A stretch of DNA of 64,000 nt from positions 67,646,944-67,710,943 of the forward strand of contig OX419755.1 in the NCBI GenBank assembly GCA_948567375.1, read 5' to 3'. Positions 43,308 to 52,963 of this stretch are shown here, piece by piece (the first letter of the stretch is position 1; each line of letters starts with the position of its first letter). This stretch comes from Lunularia cruciata (lineage: Eukaryota > Streptophyta > Marchantiopsida > Lunulariales > Lunulariaceae). The notes under the pieces were generated by a model, which saw only the letters and a program-made list of their open reading frames with translations, ran no database searches and was not told the origin of the DNA. A program made the translations under genes and the position numbers.

Positions 43308-43445
43308 TGTATGTTATGCGGCTCTTCTAGTGGAGTTGCTATTATGTTAGTATGTGATAATTGTTTGAGAGGATGGCATATGGCATGTATGACTCCTCTC
43401 CTCATGGTGGTTCCTCAAGGACAATGGTTATGTCTTAGATGTGTT
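43308..43445 (+). pseudogene. PHD finger at the C terminus of the DP2 polyprotein (intact domain)
   Basis: All eight zinc ligands are present in Cys4-His-Cys3 order: CMLC, VCDNC, GWHMAC, WLCLRC, with the conserved Trp two residues before the last pair. The polyprotein ends one residue later (TGA at 43446-43448). The pattern CDNC..RGWH and the VPQGQWLC tail are closest, by eye, to PHD fingers of the BAZ/ATXR5 kind, which bind the H3 N-terminal tail. In DP1 the same finger is at the same place. Likely role, by analogy with chromodomains, is targeting of integration; this is inference. Confidence 0.85.
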
Positions 43446-43448
43446 TGA

Positions 43449-43610
43449 CCTAAAGCTACTTCATCCTTTATATGGTATAGATTGCAAACATACGACTAAC
43501 GATGGGGCTCGATAGCACTCATCTTCCTAACCTTTTGCCCACCATAGGGTATACCATATACTTGGAGTTGATCGCTATTTGGAGTTAGAGGGACCTAACT
43601 GCCAACTAGA
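43449..43610 (+). other. DP2 3' untranslated segment
   Basis: Non-coding, collinear with 761-936 of DP1. Confidence 0.5.
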
Positions 43611-43723
43611 GTGGCAATTATGGCACTTTAAAGTTCATGTATGACTTATGTGTGAGTTGTGCTTCTATAGTGTATGATGTTGACAATGATATATGTTGTA
43701 TAGCGATGTGTATATGCATAATA
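43611..43723 (+). repeat. Extra copy of the DP LTR terminal segment
   Basis: Matches 44170-44277, placed just before the 3' LTR as in DP1. Confidence 0.65.
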
Positions 43724-43725
43724 GC

Positions 43726-44277
43726 TTCCATGCCATTTGTAGCATTGCATCTAGATTGCTTGGACATTGGAGTAGTAGTGATAATAGTTAAAGGTATTTT
43801 GGCAATTACTCATCGACTACTTTCCGATGGTCAAATTTTGTGTTTGGGGTACATGACCATAGTGGGGCACACCATCACTTGCACCGTTTGCACCGTCAAT
43901 TGTGCCATCAACAAGACCGTTGGGATGGGACCTAGGTCAAATCAAGAGTATACCATAGAAGTGTAGCTCCAGAGAGCTCACTTCTTTGATGTTGAGCCTT
44001 CAAGTTCCTCGCTAAAGTGGATAGAAAGCCTCCAAGCATCACTTGGAGTCTCTTAGCTAGAGTGGGTGTGGCTTGACTGTAATCAGTATCAAGTTGTTGG
44101 CAGATTGTTGAGTGATAGATCAAATACTGATCTGATTGAGTGTGATTCGAGTTGTGTAAACAAAGTGATTATTGTGGCACTTTAGAGTTCATGTATGACT
44201 TATGTGTGAGTTGTGTTTCTATAGTGTATGATGTTGATAGCGATGTATGTTGTATAGCAATGTGCATACGCATGACA
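43726..44277 (+). repeat. DP2 3' LTR
   Basis: 552 bp ending GCATGACA; full-length relative of 35818-36385. Confidence 0.78.
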
Positions 44278-44693
44278 GGACAGAGGATAGCTACCCATGG
44301 TGCCATCAGGGATATAGTGTTTGCTATGGCACGAGAGAGTGGATACCTTGCTTGGAGAGAACATTCATATTCTTTGCATATGACACATGCCAGAGCAGAC
44401 TTATATTTGGTTCGAGATGATCAGGTGACAGTGGTGGATGTTGTGGTTATAGACCCTACGCGTGATGCAATTTTGGAATGAGTGATTACTCATCCTCTTG
44501 GATGGGCGGTGAGTGGAGTAGTAGTACGCAAGGTCTCTAAGTATAGGGGTATGCAACGAGGTCACCTTTTTGTTCCTCTAGCCTTGGAATTATATGGAGC
44601 AATGGAATGGCGTTTGACACATTTTTCAAGAAGTGCACAAGAACTTATCATACTAGACACCATGGGATACCACTCTCACTCTCATACTCTATA
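44278..44693 (+). pseudogene. Fragment of a LINE-like element C-terminal domain
   Basis: Two frames separated by one TGA (44479-44481): ARADLYLVRDDQVTVVDVVV then IDPTRDAILE, and VITHPLGWAVSGVVVRKVSK then LFVPLALELYGAMEW. The D-V-x-V-x-D-P, K-x-x-K-Y and F-x-P-L-x-x-E-x-Y-G pattern is the tail domain that follows RT in some plant and algal non-LTR elements and resembles a nuclease fold. Starts exactly at the DP2 end; upstream parts are missing. Confidence 0.5.
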
Positions 44694-46769
44694 GTATGCT
44701 TGAGATAACATGTGTCCATTGTTATGTAGAGAACATGGGTTGGTGCAAACCATAGGAGAGCAATCACTCTAGGTGATGCTCTTTATAATGTTCTAGTAGT
44801 TTATAGACCTCAAGACTTGCATAGCTCAAATATCTTCGTGTGATAGGGCAGATTTATCATATTGATGGTATTGGTGCCTAGCCTCCTTTTACCTCTTTTG
44901 TCTGTACCTTGTGAGGATTGATAGGGTCTTCCCATCCTTCTTGTGTTCTACGTGGACCTTCTCTCTATCTCTCAAAAGTTAAGAGACACTGGAGTACAAT
45001 AGCTGCTTGAAAACAATATCCGAAGACATCCGGACTACAACTAAAGCCGGCACAATAGACCCGAAACCAAACTCGACATAATCCTCTGGAAAAGCAAACA
45101 TCCAAAAAGCGAAGGTGTTGTCCCAATCGACCAGATTCACTGACAGGCTCTGATCGTCCGACCAATACATCTGTAGTGCTAGGCCACCGCTGATTTGGTC
45201 TTTCTCTCATCAATGTCGAGTGGACTTGGGGCAAGCTTTGTGTCAAAGACAGAGTCTTCTAGTCAAAAGCAAATCCTACAAGATTCAGTCATGATGATGC
45301 ACATCGTCTTTCAATTACTCGATCTTTCAGGTAGGTGCGATACTCAAGGAAAACATCATCCGTTTTGGCTTTGGACTTGCGAGTCATTGCTACAGTACAG
45401 GTTATTATTACGGTTCCCACAAGGATTCAAGCAAATTTAGAAATTTTATTGCACAAAATGCCAAATCGAGGACTGCTATCTTGAGGTTGCCGAATCTTGG
45501 TAAATTCATGATCACCACCGATGCCGACACTTCGACCTGGCCGACCCCACTCCCCGCAAACTTGGAAAAAAGGCCTAACGGATCGCCTTCAAGCCTTGAC
45601 GGGGCGCTCTGTCAGCTCTATGTGGCAAGCGTTTTCACAAACACGACGATTTGAAATACAAGAACATTGCCTGCCAGGACGATCTCACTTTATGCTAGCT
45701 AAGGCTCCCGGAAGCCCCGTCAACTTCGTGCGAGCCGGTAAAGTCTTCACCGTACAATACTTACTTTGTGCAAAAAGTTGGACAAAACTATTTTACTAAC
45801 TCAAGACTAGTGATATTCACCAGCAAAAAGCAACTTGTCAACAAACCTCATAATCTCGAACATTAAAGAGTAGATTAATAAGTGTGAACTATCATTATGC
45901 ATTTTATCCCTACCACACTGCAGTACTCAATGTATATACTAGCCACTTATCACGAGCATGATGTGATATAGTGAATCATGCAGTCGACTCATGCTCCAAG
46001 GATGTGATTAGAATTTTTGCAAAAGTAGGAACAGAAGTTCTGCTTTTTCTTTGCTCTAGGATCATCTAATATTAACAGCTGGAATAGACTTTAGATGATA
46101 TGACGTGTCACTTCTCTTTGGTAACGTTAATAGGTAAAATCGGTATCGTTTATTACCTTTGTATTCTCTTTTAATAAGATTTACGTTTCTTGAGTAATAT
46201 GTAGTTGTATTTGGATATTTTATTGTATAGAAATTTTAGTCATTGATCATCTCTCCCTATTTTACATGATTTACGTTTATACTGGATTCCGTAAATAACC
46301 ATAACGTAGATGAAGAATATGTATTTTTTTTTTAAAATTTTTTTTTCTGCAAGCGTGTTTCTTTTTTCGCTATTCCCAGTCTATGGTCAGTGGAATAAAT
46401 GAGTATGGGTACTGTTATACTAGACGAGTTTGGGGTCGAGTTGTAGAGAATAATGGTAGAGTTTTGGGCTAATCTACGACCCCAAACTCTACATTCAAAA
46501 GATTGGATTAACTTAACTATTGTTAAGTAAACAAGGTCAGTCAAGTTTGTTATTTTGATGCTTAAGTTAAAATACATAGTTTATTTTTGCGCAATAATTT
46601 TTTTATGAGCTCGGATAACAATGTGATAAGTGTCACAACATTTACAGCACCTAAACTAGTTTGCTAGAAATTTGGAGGGTTAATTTTGGTGCTCACTGTA
46701 TGTTCAACACTTGCTTAGAGACAAGTTAGTTCCGGCTAGACATGGTATTATGTCGATTGATCACACAGT
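44694..46769. other. Intergenic, transition from repeats to unique sequence
   Basis: About 2 kb without a supported gene. Frames at 44965-45246 (minus) and 45521-45799 (plus) have no recognisable domain. 44889-44958 is similar to 62556-62625. A 13-bp inverted repeat lies at 46426-46438 and 46476-46488. Confidence 0.5.
46426..46488. repeat. Inverted repeat, 13-bp perfect arms
   Basis: GAGTTTGGGGTCG at 46426-46438 and its complement at 46476-46488, with 37 bp between. Could be a small foldback remnant. Confidence 0.7.
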
Positions 46770-47135
46770 TGAAGTTGCTTTTGCACCATTAGATGGGTTG
46801 TGAGAGTTGGATTCTTTGCCCGTCTAGAGGAGTATACCCTCAAAGTACAACTTTAAAGAGTTTACGTTTCTTATGTTGAGCCTTTGAGCTCCTGGTTATG
46901 GTTGACAGAGGCTAGCAAATGTCACCTTGATTCTCTTAGTTAGAATAGGTGTGGCTTGATGATGTGATCAGGCTCTATTGATGGTCTATATTGAGTGTTG
47001 AATGTTCAGATTTGATTTGACTTATGTATGACTGATTCATTATTGTGGATCTTTGAAATTTCATGTGTGATTTTCTATAAGAGTTGCGCTTCTATAATGT
47101 ATGATATTAATAGTAATGTATATATCCATGACATC
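46770..47135 (+). repeat. Ancient DP-family LTR fragment
   Basis: Strongly diverged but collinear with the DP2 3' LTR: the block with GAGCCTTTGAGCTCCTGGTTATGG, then the GGTGTGGCTTGA block, ending ATCCATGACA. No flanking duplication recognised. Shows the family is old in this genome. Confidence 0.6.
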
Positions 47136-50100
47136 ATTATAAATGATCCCAAATGTAAATTAGCTATCCCAAAATCCCATTAGCTATAATGAAGTCAATA
47201 AATATAATATATTAAAAGGGACTAGATATTGTTTGAGGAAAAAGAAATATATTGTACTAAATCAAGGAAATATTATTAGCATCTCACATGTATTGAGTTA
47301 CCTAAGTATGTCTTATCTAAATCCTCCAAAGTTATTGCTCATCAAATAATGTTGGAATATTGAGAATATCACATTTAATTTTATGAAAACTAATTAATAG
47401 CTTACTTCTTTCAAAAAAAATTATGATCTCTTAAATTTGTAGTGTATCTTGCTTTGATTATCTAATACTCATGCTTTAGGCTACTTCATATATATAGCAT
47501 GTTCTCATAAGCTATACTCAGAATTTCAATTTTAAAATCAATCAAAAGAAAATAAAATTTTCAGAATAAAAAAATTTAAAAAAATTTAATAGACTATAAT
47601 TTGAAAACTGAATAAATATTAAGCATTGCTTATTATTAGCGGATATATGTCTACATTAGATTGGAAAACTCGGCTATCAACACGGTTGCCCGTAAACTGG
47701 GGCTTAACACGGCCAAAGTAATAAAACGCTTCGGCGTGTATATTGTATTTATACCACCCAACCGTAAATTGTGTATATGCTCATAATTTTCAGTATTCTC
47801 TTAAGTTCATAAACTATTTAGTTATTTTCTAAACACAAATAAGATTAGATGAATCCTAAAACTCAAAAAGCATACATTAGCCATCAAGGAGAATGACGCA
47901 CGAGGAAACACAGTTGAAAAATCTATCCAGTATCTATAAAATCTTATCTATAAGAATATGAACCTTTTATTCTTAAATCTAATATGAAATTAAATGTGAT
48001 AACCATAATAAAATAGATAATATTTTAAAAAAAAAATTGGTATAAAAAATTAAAAAGTTCTATTGTTACAAATATAGTTTCAGCCAAAATTTACTATAAG
48101 AAGGAGATAGTAATAAAATGCATATTTCATAAGTAAGTGGAATCTGATATATGGGATATTATATTATCTTTTATAATTTTGATCAACTATGATTTGGAAA
48201 TGATCCTAAAATATTTTTATAATTTGATGCATTCTGTTATATGGTAAATGATTCTATAATTTTGGTCGACCAAGATAGAAATTTATAATTTTATGTATAT
48301 ATCCTTTAAATAATTACTCTAACACACAAAATATAGTTATTTTTTATCACTATCTCATGCTCTTATATTTTATTATTATTTTGGTACGTTCTTAGACTAT
48401 TTCTTTGTAACAATATATGCTTGTTCACAAACTAACTTAAACAGATAGTAGAAGATACGCTCATCTTGGATAAATTCCTTTATTATTTTCAATATTTAGA
48501 ATAAATCAATAAAAATACAAAAATATCCAGCCTTGAGATTTTAGAATTCTGGGATATTTTATCTAGATAAATATATTAAGATAATTATTTTGATCGAATA
48601 TAGGACTGGTTATTTGGATACGTTAAAATTGACTTTAATCAATTCACTCAATTGTAACGTTTTTTAATCAACGATTGAACCACTCATGGATATAAGTTAG
48701 TTGGTTTTATATCTGTCCATTCATAGGTTTTTATGAAAATCTTATAGATTATCTTAGAGGTGAATAAATTATCCTTTTGTGAACAAACATGTTCGTAAAT
48801 TCACTATTTATACCTTTTAACTAGTTGGTAAACTGTTTAATTGAACCTCTTCTATTATATCATGTTTTTAGGGTAAATTTTACAGGCCATTTCCAAGTGG
48901 GTATTCAAATCTGAAACGTGTTAATGAATTATTTGCACGAGGATAATTATATCTAATTGAAGTGGATGTTAGTTTGGACTTAGATCCATTTATTTCTTCA
49001 ATTCAACATAATAAAGGCAAATAATACACTTATACTAATATCCTCTTTTTCTTCTCTCTCTTTCTTATTATTATGACGTACAACTTTTCTATGACACTTG
49101 AAACTTATTTTCCAACTTGTTTTAGTTTCTCTGTCTTTCACTTGCAGGTCTTCTGGTTTTTCTCTCCTTGATTTGACAAGATTTCCTTTTGTGGTCCGTC
49201 CCCTAGAACTTTTATGTTTAAATCTCTCTCGAGCAGGTAATTTCTCTATCTCCCCATCTTTCTTCATACAATGGATTTATTAAAAGTTAACTCTTGAGAT
49301 ATACAAAAGACGTTGATATCAAAAGTCAGATCAGGACATGTTACAATGAGTTTACTTTTCTTATATAGACTACTAAGAAGGAATGATGCCTTTCAAGGAG
49401 TATGTAGTAATTGTAATACTGTATATCTTCCATTATCCGTTTGTTAAAGAAGACTAGGACAATGAAAGAAAAATTTGACGGAGAATCTATTTCATAGACA
49501 GTAGAATGCAGAAGTAATATTATAACCCTTTCGTATTTTATCTTAAATCAGGATGAATATGACGATCTACCGAGAACTTATTTAAATTTGAACCAAGAAA
49601 GAGTACTCTTCTCCACAAGAACCTTCATCACCTCCGTAGACAAGATGATAGTTTTTGAGAGAGAAAGAGAAAGTAAATATCTATTCAAATTCCTCTTTTG
49701 AGATAAAACAAGTGCGACAGCTGAGGAAGATGTTGATCTTTCACTTATACCGGTCACACATTTTGACGGTTGAGGATAAGGTCAATTTCTCACTACAACA
49801 GTTTCCTTATTGGTCACATGAATGTTATTCATCACAAATATCTCAGTCATCTAGATTTAGTTTTAAAACCAAAAATGAATTTAATTATTATTTTATAATA
49901 TAAATATCATTTAATAACTAATTGGATGGTGAATTTCCACCACAAAGTTAAATGTGAGCCTTTCGGAAACTTTTAAGAACCCCTCTACGCTTGTTTGACT
50001 AATCACGTTTAACAAGAGCTGCTTTGATAAATTGGTGTTTAAAGATCAACAGACGTAAGCCTCCCTGATCAGTTGTCTCTAACGAGAAGAGAAGTAAGAT

Positions 50101-50516
50101 TAAAGACAAAAGCATAGAGACGGATCTTCTACCTCCTCTCGCGGGAAGCGGAAGAAGAGACACGTGTCATGGAAGCATCATTGCGTCCGTGCTGTGTTAC
50201 ATGAAAGCATGCGCATCACGTACGCCGGACCGAACTCGTGCGGAGACATACGATTTAAGACAGTACATGCATCACATTTGTCTGTAGCGGATTTCTGGCT
50301 TTTGCTTTCTAAATTGACTAAAGTCGACCTTCCAGGAAAGTAAATGCGCTCTCCGGATCACGCATCCGTGGGAAACAAACCTTATATTGTTGCAAAGGGG
50401 CTCCGAGCTTCAAGCACGCGGAAAGCAAGCAAGCTGAAGTGAGAAACAAGATTGGCGCCGAGGAGCAACACAAGTTAAGTTACAACTGTGGTCGGGTGTA
50501 GCTTGTTTCTCCAAGT
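47136..50516. other. AT-rich intergenic DNA
   Basis: About 3.4 kb. 47140-49900 is visibly AT-rich with many A/T runs and no supported frame (longest about 89 codons, Lys/Arg-rich, minus 48998-49267). Composition becomes balanced after about 50000. No gene, repeat family or RNA recognised. Confidence 0.5.
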
Positions 50517-50758
50517 TTAGGCTGCATGGATAAAGGAGTTTATTAGGTTGAGATCTTTCATGCAAGGAAAGCTCCACAATCTACCGTAGGGTAGGTTGGG
50601 ATCTTCGAGCAACAGATCCTTAGATCTGGCCGCTATCAGGATGCCAGGCGCACTGTAGCCAGAAAGTTTTGAGGTAGTTGCATGGCCGAGTGAAACTTTC
50701 CTGGGATAGAAATATTGATCGCGTTGCTTCGAGTTGGCACCTTCCTCGGATCGTTTGG

Positions 50759-51196
50759 TCATTTGGTTTTCACCATGATAAAAATCATGACGATATCGTC
50801 TTTCAGTTTTGGTGAAACAGGACACCCCATAGAATTCGAGTTCATGCAAGTTAGCGGGACCATTTGTATACTCGGCCGGAATTGGAATCGACTACGTTTG
50901 CCGAAAGCACGTCGAGTAACCTTCATTTGCACGATGTCACCCAAGTGGCGCTTGCATTTCTTATCCAAGTGCTTTAAGCAACTTTGATTCAAGTAAGGTG
51001 CTGGAATTTTCCATAACCCACCGAGGCTGCGTAAACTCCGTACACTGCGTACAGTCCTGAAAGCTCGCGACCCAACAGTTTGTCGCGACTTCATCCTCGT
51101 CCTTGAAGAGTCAAGACTTCGCGAATCTTCAAAAGACGTACGATCGATGCTCTGCGATTCTTTGACAACCCTCTCTGCAGCTACTTGGAACCCCAA
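50759..51196 (-). other. Unrecognised 145-codon frame
   Basis: Composition is rich in Ser and Arg (SRAFRTVRSVRSLRSL is a low-complexity stretch). No motif recognised, no splice context examined convincingly. Could be chance or part of an exon. Confidence 0.2.
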
Positions 51197-51597
51197 TCTC
51201 AGTTAAGTTTCCATCTGTGCCCGTTTTCTTGCCGTCCAAAGTAGACAGGTCAGAAGTGAAGACCAGATCGTATGACGTGTCTTGATAGTGAATTATTCCG
51301 TCTGCTTCGGCATTACGTGGGCGTGTCTTACAGAGGTACGTGTCCGGGAGCTAGCTTACTGGACTGGCGAGTCAGTAGAAACAATATGGCACTAGGTTGA
51401 ATGGCGCCTGTCGGTCACGGCAAGGCTAGAGTAGATCATCAACACCGTCGTCGAGGCAGGTAACCAAAACACGAATCTGGTGTGGGTTTAGCTGTCTAAC
51501 ATACCAACGTTGCAGGTTCTGATATTTGAGATTCAACATCAGATATGATTTTTCCAGTGTCATGCAAGCCAATCCCGACATATTGAACTTTCTAATG

Positions 51598-51644
51598 TGA
51601 ACTACTAGTAGGTGAACTTTTCTAGTATGAACTACTAGTAGGTG
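51598..51644. repeat. Short tandem duplication
   Basis: GAACTACTAGTAGGTG occurs twice about 29 bp apart. Confidence 0.7.
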
Positions 51645-51927
51645 CCCGTCGTCTCCGACGGGGCAATGCCAGTCACCGACTTTGCTGATGTCCGTCACTT
51701 TGCTGATGACGAACACCGGCGTAACCAAGGAAGATTCCTACTGATGCGAATATTGCCAGACGGACGGTAATTCTATTACAGAACTCACGAAAACCATCGA
51801 GATTAGAAACCTGGGCAGTGCTCGCAGAAACTATTCGGATTAAAAACCCTAAAGAAATCGGGTATAAGCGTCCGTCAAAATAATTTCGAGAACAAATTCG
51901 CAGTCACCGACTTCAACAGTAACACAT

Positions 51928-52198
51928 TTCGAGAACGCTGCTTGAATGCCGAAAGGTAAGAAGCCTAAATGTACGGGTCATGCAGATATGCGATCTTACC
52001 AAAGAAGAGAAAACTTGTCACTCTTGTTTTCTTCAAACCAGGGTTGTTTCACCTGCATTGAAGCAGCGTTCTTCGAGAACGCTGCTTCAATGCCGAAAGG
52101 TAAGAAGCCTAAATGTACGGGTCATGCAGATATGCGATCTTACCAAAGAAGAGAAAACTTGTCACTCTCGTTTCTTCAAACCAGGGTTGTTTCACCTG
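51928..52198. repeat. 144-bp tandem duplication with palindromic junction
   Basis: Two nearly identical units (51928 and 52072 starts) covering the stretch from TTCGAGAACGCTGCTT to TTTCACCTG. A perfect 17-bp inverted repeat with 3-nt loop (52056-52092) sits at the junction. Confidence 0.88.
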
Positions 52199-52439
52199 TA
52201 GACAATGTTCTCAAACTGCCAGTGAAGTGGACCTTCATTGCGGAGAATGTCGTGTAATAAAAGACAAAGCTCACCTCAACAAGCCTACGAAACGGAAAGA
52301 AAAAAGACAATCCATGCAGATCTTAGACACGTTGAGAAAGATTCAGGACGTTGATCAGGAGGAAAAGGCTAAACTTCAACAGAGAAATTTCCTCGAGTCA
52401 ATCCTTCCTCTTATCAAAGTGAAGTTTTCATTAATTTGA
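51946..52439 (+). other. Cys/Lys-rich frames across the duplication
   Basis: Overlapping plus-strand frames. 52113-52439 contains CFTCRQC then LHCGEC, two closely spaced CxxC-type pairs suggestive of a zinc-binding ribbon, followed by a Lys-rich helix (KRKEKRQSMQILDTLRKI). The N-terminal part repeats because of the DNA duplication (MPKGKKPKCTGHADM twice in another frame). No family recognised; may be a gene fragment. Confidence 0.3.
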
Positions 52440-52963
52440 ATCATAGAACAATCGTCTTTCTCCACAGAATCAAGAAGAGATACTAATAATACAGATTATA
52501 TTCAGAATGTAGCTTGGGAGCCACATAATACCTAACTTACACTCCAATATGACAATTTCGGGCGGGACTTGAATGTATACTCCCTGAGAAGGGAAAAAAT
52601 GGACGACCATTCGTGATGTCCATTCCGGTGACTAGCTTTACTTTTCAGTCAGATCCTAAATAAGAGTCAGACTTGTCTTCATGTTGCGTCTGAACGGGTA
52701 AGAAACGGCTAACAAATCGACCCGATTTCATCTTCTCTTTGGTCTTTCCCTAGTGGAGCATACCGCCGCATGTTCCACATCTCGTAGAGGAGGGGGACCA
52801 TCCCAGCGAAACAGAGTATTGTAACTCTGCTAAAAAGCTGCCTTAAACACTCGTTCAAACCCTCCCATGTTCCAACTAAAGTTCTAGCACGTTTCAAAAA
52901 ATGATATCTAAGACTATTTAAATGTACAGAGATCCACAATGGCCAAAAAGAACTTGATCGTGC
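52199..52963. other. Region downstream of the histidine kinase gene
   Basis: Probably includes the kinase 3' UTR on the minus side. No other gene supported. Confidence 0.4.

Larger units (their letters stand above)
26403..44277 (+). mobile_element. DP2: degenerate Ty3/gypsy element with DNA methyltransferase and PHD finger (copy 2)
   Basis: Plus-strand relative of DP1 and the better copy. Order: 5' LTR 26403-26853, leader, gag with an internal duplication (28316-31075), protease (31540-31610), CHR2 insertion (31778-38680), linker, DNA methyltransferase (39170-40130), RT (40570-41500), RNase H (41548-41907), integrase (42000-42830), PHD finger (43308-43442), 3' LTR 43726-44277. Net length without CHR2 is about 11 kb. 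No matching TSD: TAGTA on the left and GGACA on the right. All ORFs broken. Confidence 0.87.

Noticed and set aside
43637..43966. 109-codon plus-strand frame with CIAMCICI-type sequence
   Set aside because: Lies in the DP LTR; the apparent cysteines come from repeated TGT in non-coding sequence, and the same region in other LTR copies is not open.
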